Part shown: piece by piece, positions 40,172 to 46,767 of the stretch
How the letters are laid out: each line of letters begins with the position of its first letter
Numbering within the stretch: the first letter of the stretch is position 1
Assembly (NCBI GenBank): GCA_049687495.1
Contig: JBAVJB010000060.1
Coordinates: 1 to 46,767, forward strand
DNA length: 46,767 nucleotides
Reading direction: 5' to 3'
Source of the DNA: Salinimicrobium sp049687495
Lineage (GTDB): Bacteria; Bacteroidota; Bacteroidia; Flavobacteriales; Flavobacteriaceae
Program-made: the position numbers and the translations under genes
The notes under the pieces: generated by a model
What the model saw: the letters and a program-made list of their open reading frames with translations, nothing else
The model's database searches: none
What the model was told of the DNA's origin: nothing

Positions 40172-40882
40172 ATGCAATTGCCATCAATGCTAAGAATACT
40201 ACTTATTTTTAATCTACTTTTTATAGTAGCGTCTTACGGGCAGGAAGAACAACTTTCCTTTTCCGAGGCAATTTCAATACATCTTCCCAAGTATAAAGAA
40301 AAAGCAGATAAAGCTTATCGCCTGAAGAATGTTGAGCGAGCCGAATTTCTTTTTGATTCCCTGGTCAACAACTGTCTTAAAGGCAGCCGCCTTGATGACT
40401 TCCAGGTGAGGAACCTCAAAAAAGATCCTGTAAGGCTTGACGAATTTCAAAAACCCGTGTATTTGATGACCAATGCATCATGGGTAGTTTCCAATCGCGG
40501 TGAAATTCCTGCTTTAAATAAACTGGCAGCCAAATACCATGAGCAGGTAGATTTTGTCGTGCTGTTTTGGGATAACCGGCAAACGGTAAAAGACCTGGCA
40601 AAGCAGTATGATTCCCATATCAAAGTGCTGTACGTAGATGAACTTCAAAACAACAGCTCCTATGTGGTGCGCAGCATGAAACATTCTTTGGGGTTACCCA
40701 CTACTTTTTTACTCGACAAAGACAAAAAGATCCTGGATATACGCCGCAAGGTAAGCCACGCCTACGGGATCGATTTTGAAAAGTCATTCAACCTTAACTT
40801 TGATTCCTTTTCCAAGGCCATATCGGTGCTCTTGATCGAAGACAGCAGCCAATATTCAGCTGCCGCTACCGATTCTAAATAG
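40172..40882 (+). CDS. Secreted thioredoxin-fold protein lacking CXXC
   Basis: A 236-residue exported protein (signal MQLPSMLRILLIFNLLFIVASYGQ; an ATG five codons on is also possible). An N-terminal helical segment precedes a TlpA/redoxin-like domain: FQKPVYLMTNASWVVSNRGEIPALNKLAAKYHEQVDFVVLFWD, then the cis-Pro loop GLPTTFLLDKDKKIL. Where TlpA proteins have a WCXXC active site, this one has WVVSN, so neither redox cysteine is present and disulfide exchange is excluded. It may be a binding or scaffold protein. Its stop touches the end of convergent cls. Confidence 0.82.
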   Translation: MQLPSMLRILLIFNLLFIVASYGQEEQLSFSEAISIHLPKYKEKADKAYRLKNVERAEFLFDSLVNNCLKGSRLDDFQVRNLKKDPVRLDEFQKPVYLMTNASWVVSNRGEIPALNKLAAKYHEQVDFVVLFWDNRQTVKDLAKQYDSHIKVLYVDELQNNSSYVVRSMKHSLGLPTTFLLDKDKKILDIRRKVSHAYGIDFEKSFNLNFDSFSKAISVLLIEDSSQYSAAATDSK

Positions 40883-42340
40883 CTACAGAAGCGGCGACCA
40901 AAGTCTCCAAAAAGATTCCTTTATTTTCCTGAAATGAGATCTGTGCCTCCAATCTTCCAGAGAGTTGGGAGAACATTCTTCAAGATCCCTCTTGTACTGT
41001 TCGGTCATCTCGGAGGCAATTTCTTTATTGTAGAAGATCGCGTTAATCTCAAAATTGAGCATGAAACTGCGGTTATCCATATTGGCGGTACCAACAGTAG
41101 CAAAATGGTCATCGATCACCATAGTTTTTGCATGCACCATTCCCTTGCGATAGTGGAACACCTCAACCCCACTTTCCAGCATTTGCTCCACAAACGAGTT
41201 TGTCGCATGCCGGGCCACCCAGGAATCTCCCTTAAATGGAATGATGATCTTTACCTCCACTCCGCTTCTGCTGGCAGTACATAGGGCGGTGAGGATCTCA
41301 GGATTAGGTATAAAATAAGGAGTGGTGATATAAATGCTTTTTTCAGCAGTATTTATAGCCGTTAGAACAGCCTCCATAATGTTTGGAAAATCGGTATCTG
41401 GTCCACTGGCCACTATTTGCACGGCGATATCCTTGTCGACCTCTACGTCCGGGTAGTAATCTTCTTTGATTTCTACTTCCTCCTTTGTCAGGAAGTCCCA
41501 ATTGTACAGAAACTGGGTTTGCAATGATTTTACGGCTTCTCCTTCAATGCGTGAATGTGTGTCGCGCCAGTAGAAATCTGAATTTTCGTCATTAAGATAA
41601 AACTCGCAGATGTTTATCCCGCCCACATAACCAATTTTGCCGTCTATCACAACTATCTTTCTATGATTACGGTAATTGAGCTTCCTGTGAAAATTCCTGA
41701 ACCATACCGGCTGAAATGAACAAACCTCCACCCCGGCCTCGTTCATACGCTTAAGACCTTTACTGCTCATTTCGCTGCCTACATAATCATAGCTCACCAT
41801 GACCTCCACCCCGTTTTGGCTTCTCTCGCAGAGAATATCTATGACCTTATTGCCGATCGCATCATCATTGAAAATGTAATATTCTAAATGAATGTGATTT
41901 TTTGCATTTTTGAGATCCTTCAAGAGTGAATCGAACATATTGTTCCCATTCTGAAGGATCTTTACATGATTACGTAGTGTTACCGGCGTTTTCTGGTTGT
42001 TTTGCAGCAGGTTGATGAGCTTTGCCTTCTTCTTGAGCACATGCTCTTCGGGATGATGTAACTCCTCCTGCCCCATGAGATATTTCTCTTCCCACTTTTT
42101 TATCCTCTCGTGAGAATAGATCTCTTCTCTTTCAAAGATCTTGCTCTTCCTGTATTCCTGGCCAAAAAAGATGTAAAGGAAAACCCCCACAAAAGGCAGG
42201 GCGATAAGGGCCAGAATAAAAGCTATAGTCTTGGTAGGATTCCCGTTGTGCATCATCATGAAACCAATTATTGCGAGGGCGATGCAATAATTGACGATTA
42301 ACAGGGAGATCCAGATATGGGTTTGTATATATTCCAGCAT
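40883..42340 (-). CDS. cls: Cardiolipin synthase
   Basis: A phospholipase-D-superfamily enzyme of 485 residues that joins two phosphatidylglycerols into cardiolipin in the inner membrane. Two N-terminal membrane helices (about 10-30 and 38-60) precede two HKD motifs: H226-K228-D233 (NHRKIVVID) and H403-K405-D410 (HAKTMVID), each followed by the usual G-N/I and N/D residues (TANMDNRS). It is the last gene of an envelope operon with a lytic transglycosylase and a hydrolase, with no spacing. Confidence 0.94.
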   Translation of the reverse strand: MLEYIQTHIWISLLIVNYCIALAIIGFMMMHNGNPTKTIAFILALIALPFVGVFLYIFFGQEYRKSKIFEREEIYSHERIKKWEEKYLMGQEELHHPEEHVLKKKAKLINLLQNNQKTPVTLRNHVKILQNGNNMFDSLLKDLKNAKNHIHLEYYIFNDDAIGNKVIDILCERSQNGVEVMVSYDYVGSEMSSKGLKRMNEAGVEVCSFQPVWFRNFHRKLNYRNHRKIVVIDGKIGYVGGINICEFYLNDENSDFYWRDTHSRIEGEAVKSLQTQFLYNWDFLTKEEVEIKEDYYPDVEVDKDIAVQIVASGPDTDFPNIMEAVLTAINTAEKSIYITTPYFIPNPEILTALCTASRSGVEVKIIIPFKGDSWVARHATNSFVEQMLESGVEVFHYRKGMVHAKTMVIDDHFATVGTANMDNRSFMLNFEINAIFYNKEIASEMTEQYKRDLEECSPNSLEDWRHRSHFRKIKESFWRLWSPLL

Positions 42341-43267
42341 TTATTCGGGTGCCGAGTAATAGCCTTTTTCGGGCAGCTCGATGAGATATTCTTTTCTTGA
42401 TTTATTATTAAGGTGCGTCTCTCTTAGCCATGGGTTGTGGATCTTGAGGATCTTGTAATTGATGTCGAATTTCCTGGCAAACTTGGCAAAATCGGTAACC
42501 GGCGTATCTACTTTTACCTTGTAAGACGGCACATCTTTATAAAGGTCTTTTTGCCTGAAGTTAAATCCATATTTGTCGGGATGGTTCATGATCTCCTTTA
42601 GTGCAAGTATCCTGAAAACATACCTTCCCGTTTCCTCCCCAAGCAGCAGGTCGTAATAGCCTTTAACCTCCTGTCTCTCTTGTTGCTTTGAAATTCCAAA
42701 GTTTCCTGCGTTATAGGCCGCGGCGGCAAGAGTCCATGACCCCAGCTTTTCTTTGGATTTCTTCAAATAATCTGCTGCTACACGGGTAGATTTTTCAATA
42801 TTGTAGCGCTCATCAACATTGTCGTTGATCTCGAGCCCGTATTCTTTTCCTGTAGATTCCATGATCTGCCAGAAACCTCTTGCCCCTGCAGGAGATACCG
42901 CGTTGGTAAGTCCGCTTTCTATAACGGCCAGGTACTTAAAATCATCCGGAACGCCTTCTTCAGCAAGAATAGGTTCAATTACGGGAAAATATTTGTTTGC
43001 GCGCTTCAGCAACAATAAGGTGTTTGACTGCCAATAGGTATTCACCAGCAACTCCCTGTCCATACGCTCATAGATATCTGGAAGCTCCACAGGCACTTCT
43101 TCGCCGGCAAACTCGAGATCATCGGGCATGGCCAGGGCGTAGACATTATAGTCGTTGATCACCTTTTTTTCCTGGTTCTCGTCACTCGGGGCATCCTGCA
43201 CTGCATTTATACTTATTCCGCAAACTGCCACCAAACCTCCTGCAATAAGTATGTTCCTCATTTTCAT
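42341..43267 (-). CDS. Lytic transglycosylase (MltD-like)
   Basis: A 308-residue exported murein hydrolase. After the N-terminal signal or anchor (MKMRNILIAGGLVAVCGISINA), an SLT domain (about 95-230) has catalytic Glu117 in VIESGL, then SPAGARGFWQIMESTGKEYGL and AAAYNAGNFG. A weak LysM-like segment (KIHNPWLRETHLNNKSRKEYLIELP) forms the end. It cleaves glycan strands with 1,6-anhydro product formation. Its start overlaps the hydrolase stop by 4 bp (ATGA). Confidence 0.92.
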   Translation of the reverse strand: MKMRNILIAGGLVAVCGISINAVQDAPSDENQEKKVINDYNVYALAMPDDLEFAGEEVPVELPDIYERMDRELLVNTYWQSNTLLLLKRANKYFPVIEPILAEEGVPDDFKYLAVIESGLTNAVSPAGARGFWQIMESTGKEYGLEINDNVDERYNIEKSTRVAADYLKKSKEKLGSWTLAAAAYNAGNFGISKQQERQEVKGYYDLLLGEETGRYVFRILALKEIMNHPDKYGFNFRQKDLYKDVPSYKVKVDTPVTDFAKFARKFDINYKILKIHNPWLRETHLNNKSRKEYLIELPEKGYYSAPE

Positions 43268-43983
43268 TTTTGTTCCTCTTTTTTATTTAGCTGAATTTCC
43301 TTTTCTGATTCTAATTTTCCTGTCATTATTATTTCCTCCAGGTGTTGATTGAACCACCTGAAGCGGTTAAGGATCATTATATGTGTACCATCCTCCACCC
43401 TAATACAGCCGTTGATATATTTAAACGGAAAGATCTCATCCTTGTCCCCATGTATATGCACCACTCCCGGTACAGGCTTCGCCCTGTCCCAACACACCAT
43501 TTTTTCAATAGCCCAATCCAAATACCTGGTATCTGTGATCGAAAGGTATTTTTTATAAAGCTGCAGCCTCTTCTTTGCAAAATCTCCCACCACCACGTTT
43601 TCAAAAGCATCTACATGCCGGGCAAGAGACGTAGGCAAAATTTTAAAAAGTCCTGTGCGACGTGCCAGCTTCATTCTTCGCGGCAATTCCTTCTTGGTCT
43701 TAACGCTGGATATGATGATCACCCGCAGCGGATCCAGGAACTGCGCCATCTCCTGCACAATAACCCCTCCAAAAGAAACTCCTATTAAAACGGGTTTTTC
43801 ATGCTTTACCCGTTCACACATGCGCCTGGAATAATCTTCCAGGCTTTCCTTTTTCCCGGGAAGCAGCCAGTCCAGCCAATGTATCCTGAATTTCTCCTTC
43901 GGAAGTTCAATCCTCTCAAAAATGCTTGGATTCGCCGCCAGTCCCGGCATACAATAAATGTGGATCACAGAAGGATTCTTCAT
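43264..43983 (-). CDS. Alpha/beta hydrolase
   Basis: A 239-residue cytoplasmic alpha/beta hydrolase. The oxyanion region is near IYCMPGLAANPSIFE, the nucleophile elbow GVSFGG contains Ser70, and the late segment HIHGDKDEIFPF (acid) and GTHIMIL (His) complete the triad. The basic C-terminal tail (SEKEIQLNKKEEQK) is unusual. It is the first gene of the operon with a lytic transglycosylase and cls, which suggests an envelope-lipid or peptidoglycan-related role, but the substrate is unknown. Confidence 0.87.
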   Translation of the reverse strand: MKNPSVIHIYCMPGLAANPSIFERIELPKEKFRIHWLDWLLPGKKESLEDYSRRMCERVKHEKPVLIGVSFGGVIVQEMAQFLDPLRVIIISSVKTKKELPRRMKLARRTGLFKILPTSLARHVDAFENVVVGDFAKKRLQLYKKYLSITDTRYLDWAIEKMVCWDRAKPVPGVVHIHGDKDEIFPFKYINGCIRVEDGTHIMILNRFRWFNQHLEEIIMTGKLESEKEIQLNKKEEQK

Positions 43984-44196
43984 TTTTCACAGCCTTTACA
44001 GCTGAAAATTCTTTCAAAAAGCTTAACTTTATGTTCAAATTTAATGGAATTTGGCGGCTTCCAATAAACTTTAAGATAAAATTTCTTTCCAAAAAAAATC
44101 CTCGCAGGGGCCGGAGCAAAGATCCGCTTGAAAGCTTCCCACCCGCGTATGGCTGGATTTTTGATATAGATTTTACAATTAATTCTGATAAACCCA

Positions 44197-44496
44197 ATGG
44201 AAACCGAACTATCTGTAACAGACAATGAGTTCCTGCGTCAGTTTGAATGCGATATTGACGGAGATCTTTCGAAAATTGAATATTCCCAACAGGATAGAAA
44301 GATCTTTTTGACCAAGCTGGTCATGAGCGAAGAACTCAAAGAAAAAGGTTACATGGAGCCTTTCATCGCAAAGGTGCTGGAGATCATCAAAGAACGCAAC
44401 ATAAGCGTTATGCCTACAAGCCCTGCCGTAGTGCGTTACATGAAAAAGCACCGCAGAAGATATAAAGACATGCTGCCCGTAGGCATTAACATTTAA
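44197..44496 (+). CDS. Small GNAT-family N-acetyltransferase (YjdJ type)
   Basis: A 99-residue minimal GNAT fold. FECDIDGDLSKIEYSQQDRKIFLTKLVMSEELKEKGYMEPFIAKVLEIIKERNISVMPTSPAVVRYMKKHRR shows the short YjdJ/GNAT architecture (beta strands, then a helix and a C-terminal YMKKH). The acetyl-CoA loop is E-ELKEKGYMEP in place of the longer R/Q-x-x-G-x-G/A. The acceptor is unknown. Its end overlaps convergent mtaB by 4 bp. Confidence 0.85.
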   Translation: METELSVTDNEFLRQFECDIDGDLSKIEYSQQDRKIFLTKLVMSEELKEKGYMEPFIAKVLEIIKERNISVMPTSPAVVRYMKKHRRRYKDMLPVGINI

Positions 44497-45827
44497 GACA
44501 GTGCAGGCGCTTCAACATACTCAAATCTTACCAGGCCGTCTTCATCGATCCTGGTGAGCTTGATCTCATGCAAAGTATTTACCAGTTCCGGATTCCAGGG
44601 CGTCTTTACTTTTACGTAATTCTCTGTAAACCCGTGAATATATCCTTCCTTATTTTCCCCTTCGAAAAGAACGGTTTTGGTCTTGCCTAACTGTGACTCA
44701 TAAAAAGCCCGTCTTTTTTTAACCGAAAGTCCGCGCAACATTTTACTTCTTTTCTTACGCAGCTTCAGCGGCACGACCTCATCCATTTCGGCAGCAGGCG
44801 TATTGTCCCTCTCAGAATAGGTGAACACGTGCAGGTAAGAAATATCAAGCTCATTCAGAAAATTATAGGTTTCCAGGAAGTGCTCATCACTTTCCCCAGG
44901 GAAGCCAACAATTACGTCAACTCCTATACAGGCCTCCGGCATCACCTCTTTTATTTTGGCCACTCGATCTACATACAGCTCACGCAAATAGCGTCGACGC
45001 ATTGCCTTCAAAATATCGTTGCTTCCGCTTTGGAGGGGAACATGAAAATGAGGTACGAAAGAATTGCTTTGGGAAACATATTCAATGGTCTCATTTTTCA
45101 GCAGGTTGGGCTCAATAGAAGAAATACGCAACCTCTCGATGCCATCAACCGCGTCAAGAGCTTTTACAAGATCCAAAAAAGTGTGCTCGTGCTTTTTGTT
45201 TCCGAATTCACCTTTTCCATAATCCCCGATGTTGACACCGGTAAGCACGATCTCTTTAATGCCTTTTTCACTAATCTTTTTGGCGTTGTCTAAAACGTTC
45301 TCTAAAGTATCACTTCTTGAGATCCCTCTGGCCAGCGGAATCGTACAATAGGTACATTTATAATCACAACCGTCCTGCACCTTCAAAAAGGCACGGGTAC
45401 GGTCTCCAAAGGAATAGGAACCTACATAAAAGTCGGCTTCCTGAATCTCGCAGGAATGCACCTCGCCCATCTCATTTTTGGTAAGGTCATTTAAGTAATT
45501 GGTGATCTTAAATTTTTCTGTCGCTCCAAGCACCAGGTCTACTCCATCAACAGCCGCCAGTTCTTCAGGCTTCAGCTGCGCATAACACCCTACGGCAATA
45601 ACAAAAGCATCTTCATTCGCCTTTTGTGCCTGTTTTACAATGGTTTTGAATCGTTTATCTGCATTTTCTGTGACCGAACAGGTGTTGATCACGTAAATAT
45701 CTGCAGCTTCAGAAAAATCTACCCGTTTAAAACCTTCATCTTTGAAGCTTCTGGCAATAGTAGAGGTTTCTGAAAAATTCAGCTTACAACCAAGGGTATA
45801 AAATGCGACTTTTTTCTGGTCTTCCAT
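44493..45827 (-). CDS. mtaB: tRNA t6A37 methylthiotransferase MtaB
   Basis: A radical-SAM enzyme of 444 residues that turns t6A37 into ms2t6A37 in tRNAs. The N-terminal UPF0004 domain holds cysteines at about 14, 50 and 81 (TLGCKLN, VINTCSVT, AVGCYAQ) for the auxiliary 4Fe-4S cluster. The radical-SAM triad is Cys154, Cys158 and Cys161 (CDYKCTYC), and a TRAM domain forms the last 65 residues. The title MtaB rather than MiaB or RimO follows the start YTLGCKLNFSET. It has an upstream promoter and a structured leader. Confidence 0.93.
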   Translation of the reverse strand: MEDQKKVAFYTLGCKLNFSETSTIARSFKDEGFKRVDFSEAADIYVINTCSVTENADKRFKTIVKQAQKANEDAFVIAVGCYAQLKPEELAAVDGVDLVLGATEKFKITNYLNDLTKNEMGEVHSCEIQEADFYVGSYSFGDRTRAFLKVQDGCDYKCTYCTIPLARGISRSDTLENVLDNAKKISEKGIKEIVLTGVNIGDYGKGEFGNKKHEHTFLDLVKALDAVDGIERLRISSIEPNLLKNETIEYVSQSNSFVPHFHVPLQSGSNDILKAMRRRYLRELYVDRVAKIKEVMPEACIGVDVIVGFPGESDEHFLETYNFLNELDISYLHVFTYSERDNTPAAEMDEVVPLKLRKKRSKMLRGLSVKKRRAFYESQLGKTKTVLFEGENKEGYIHGFTENYVKVKTPWNPELVNTLHEIKLTRIDEDGLVRFEYVEAPALS

Positions 45828-45842
45828 AATTTCTTAATCGTA

Positions 45843-45908
45843 GAGATCATGTTAAACATCAGGATCTCAATTACTTAAACAGCCCCTTCAAAATCTTTTG
45901 AAAGGCTG
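45843..45908 (-). promoter_or_regulatory. Two hairpins in the mtaB leader
   Basis: On the minus strand CAGCC..TTCAAAA-G-ATTTTGAA..GGCTG (45908-45880) is directly followed by GAGATC..ATGTT/AACAT..GATCTC (45868-45843). Both lie between the predicted start point and the mtaB ATG. No T-tract follows either. Function unknown. Confidence 0.45.
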
Positions 45909-45939
45909 CAAAGATACCAACTAAAATCCATAATAAAAA
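45909..45939 (-). promoter_or_regulatory. mtaB promoter
   Basis: TATCTTTG (45916-45909 on the minus strand) matches the -7 consensus. A TTTT at 45939-45936 stands 19 nt upstream where TTTG is expected. Confidence 0.5.
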
Positions 45940-46001
45940 GTGTTCAGTATCAAGTGAGCAGCAGACAGTTGTGGATAGCAGTCTTCACAAATCAGGAGGC
46001 T

Positions 46002-46018
46002 CAAAAATGACATTTTTG
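46002..46018. repeat. 17-bp dispersed palindrome, copy 10
   Basis: CAAAAATGACATTTTTG ends two bases before REP-like unit A at 46021. Confidence 0.8.
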
Positions 46019-46020
46019 AA

Positions 46021-46108
46021 AGGTGTTGGGCTAAAGCCCTTTTCTACAGGAAATCTTTAAACCTCCGGATAAATCCGGAGGCAATTCAACTTTTAAAACT
46101 TATGATAA
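46021..46108. repeat. REP-like two-hairpin unit A
   Basis: AGGTGTTGGGCTAAAGCCC contains the hairpin GGGCT-AA-AGCCC. A spacer follows, then CCTCCGGATAAATCCGGAGG and GCAATTCAACTTTT. Bacteroidota repeats of this wording often flank REP-associated (RAYT) transposases, from memory. None is in the window. Confidence 0.8.
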
Positions 46109-46196
46109 AGGTATTGGTCTGAAGCCTTTTGAAGGAGAAAAATTATTAACCTCCGTATGATTTCGGAGGCAATTCAACTTTTCAAATTTTTGATGA
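46109..46196. repeat. REP-like unit B (diverged)
   Basis: AGGTATTGGTCTGAAGCC, then CCTCCGTATGATTTCGGAGG and GCAATTCAACTTTT. It has the same order and the same length (88 bp) as unit A, with substitutions that weaken the first hairpin. Confidence 0.75.
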
Positions 46197-46254
46197 AGGT
46201 ATTGGTCTGAAGCCTTTTAAATGGAAAACCTGATAAATCCGGGGGCAATTCCTG
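46197..46254. repeat. REP-like unit C (decayed)
   Basis: AGGTATTGGTCTGAAGCC is followed by ACCTGATAAATCCGGGGGCA, a degraded second hairpin, and then GCAATTCCTG. The A-B-C array is head to tail. Confidence 0.65.
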
Positions 46255-46322
46255 TTCTCTTAAAATGAATACCCGCAGCTTTTAAAACTTCGGAAAAATT
46301 CTAGTTACCAAACAAGAGGTTC

Positions 46323-46339
46323 CAAAAATGACATTTTTG
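46323..46339. repeat. 17-bp dispersed palindrome, copy 11
   Basis: CAAAAATGACATTTTTG lies 27 bp ahead of the small-protein start at 46367. No promoter element was recognised with certainty in the intervening bases. Confidence 0.8.
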
Positions 46340-46366
46340 AGTATCTTGTCGAAAATTCGGTAAAAA

Positions 46367-46627
46367 ATGAGTTTTGGAAGCGCTTTTGGAGCAATCGTAA
46401 GCCTTAAGAACAACAGAAGGTCAAAAACAGGAAGAGCAGAGCATCATCTCGCAGGCAAGGAAAGCCTCGGCGGCATCAAAAGCCACCGTACACCTTCAGC
46501 AAAAGAGCTTCAGGAGATTAGAAAAAGGTTACAGGCCGAGCACAAAGCGAGACAGCGAATGATCTACGGAATTTCAGGAATATTTCTCCTGCTGCTGCTT
46601 TCGTTTTTCTTCTATTTTATGTTCTAA
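46367..46627 (+). CDS. Small C-terminally anchored membrane protein, family unknown
   Basis: An 86-residue protein: an N-terminal stretch MSFGSAFGAIVSLKNNRRSK, a central basic/helical part (PSAKELQEIRKRLQAEHKARQRM), and a C-terminal membrane helix (about residues 67-86, IYGISGIFLLLLLSFFFYFMF). It resembles a short conserved flavobacterial protein, from memory sometimes mislabelled as a riboflavin synthase subunit; nothing here supports such a role. Repeats surround it on both sides. The tail helix suggests an inner-membrane location with the N-terminus in the cytoplasm. Confidence 0.7.
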   Translation: MSFGSAFGAIVSLKNNRRSKTGRAEHHLAGKESLGGIKSHRTPSAKELQEIRKRLQAEHKARQRMIYGISGIFLLLLLSFFFYFMF

Positions 46628-46640
46628 AAACATGAGGTGT

Positions 46641-46657
46641 CAAAAATGACATTTTCG
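46641..46657. repeat. Dispersed palindrome, copy 12
   Basis: CAAAAATGACATTTTCG has one difference from the consensus and ends two bases before unit D. Confidence 0.7.
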
Positions 46658-46659
46658 AG

Positions 46660-46732
46660 AGGTATTGGGCTAAAGCCCTTTTAAAAGAGAATATTTCTAA
46701 ACCTCCGGATAAATCCGGAGGCAATTCAAGGG
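46660..46732. repeat. REP-like two-hairpin unit D
   Basis: AGGTATTGGGCTAAAGCCC and CCTCCGGATAAATCCGGAGG, then GCAATTCAA: both hairpins are intact. It is preceded by the palindrome in the same order and spacing as unit A. Confidence 0.8.
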
Positions 46733-46736
46733 ACTC

Positions 46737-46753
46737 CAGAAATGACATTTTTG
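46737..46753. repeat. Dispersed palindrome, copy 13
   Basis: CAGAAATGACATTTTTG has one mismatch and closes the window, suggesting that further repeat units follow. Confidence 0.65.
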
Positions 46754-46767
46754 AGGGGTTTGGAGCC

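Noticed and set aside
44032..44228. 65-codon plus-strand frame before the GNAT gene
   Set aside because: It overlaps the GNAT start by 32 bp in another frame and is basic without any recognisable domain.
46021..46254. CRISPR-like array
   Set aside because: The repeats are about 88 bp, palindromic, decayed and not separated by uniform spacers; no cas gene is present. They fit REP-like units.

Overview
The window is a 46.8 kb piece of chromosome that looks like a marine-type member of the Flavobacteriaceae (Bacteroidota). Supporting signs are the Bacteroidota promoter form (TTTG, a spacer of about 19, TAnnTTTG) in front of rpsF and rpmH, lipoprotein signal peptides, a TonB-dependent receptor, DUF4252 and DUF6495 family proteins, a CarB of about 950 residues, and an alternate (N-type) F-ATPase gamma subunit at the left edge. 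A genus near Gramella/Salinimicrobium/Salegentibacter is a guess. Almost every gene is intact, and there is no phage, CRISPR array, rRNA, tRNA or transposase gene.

Layout. 1-3.1 kb: end of an N-type ATPase operon, a 49-residue membrane microprotein, a secreted protein and an aldo/keto reductase. 3.2-11.4 kb: hisS, an orphan FtsX-type permease, a DUF6495 protein, the rpsF-rpsR-rplI operon, a LytTR response regulator and priA. 11.4-21.2 kb: a nadC-yihY-chalcone-isomerase-like operon facing rlmH-rdgB, a DEAD-box helicase with a structured leader, a CarboxypepD_reg-like protein, an SRPBCC protein, a TrmH-type methylase, a sirtuin and purB. 21.2-26.5 kb: an ECF sigma/anti-sigma/DUF4252/DUF4252 operon divergent from two tandem S41 peptidase lipoproteins. 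26.5-32.8 kb: a vitamin B12 locus, with a riboswitch-led btuB and a BtuG-like beta-propeller lipoprotein on one side and btuF-btuC-btuD on the other. 32.8-39.4 kb: rmuC, a thioesterase, a BASS transporter, DUF423, carB and rpmH. 39.5-46.8 kb: a TPR protein, a thioredoxin-fold protein without cysteines, an envelope operon (hydrolase, lytic transglycosylase, cardiolipin synthase), a small GNAT protein, mtaB, and a repeat-rich end with one small membrane protein.

Two observations stand out. First, the cobalamin riboswitch ahead of btuB appears to carry an insertion of roughly 115 nt, itself a hairpin, in the loop of one of its conserved stems; both halves of the stem still pair. Second, a 17-bp palindrome of the form CAAAAATGNCATTTTTG occurs about 13 times in intergenic DNA, inside terminators and inside coding sequence. 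At the right edge it directly precedes REP-like two-hairpin units (AGGTATTGGGCTAAAGCCC ... CCTCCGGATAAATCCGGAGG). Other dispersed inverted repeats lie at 6.06-6.27 kb.

Start codons were moved inward for several genes where the longest frame ran through a promoter or lacked family support. Three genes that abut or overlap the preceding stop seem to start with TTG.
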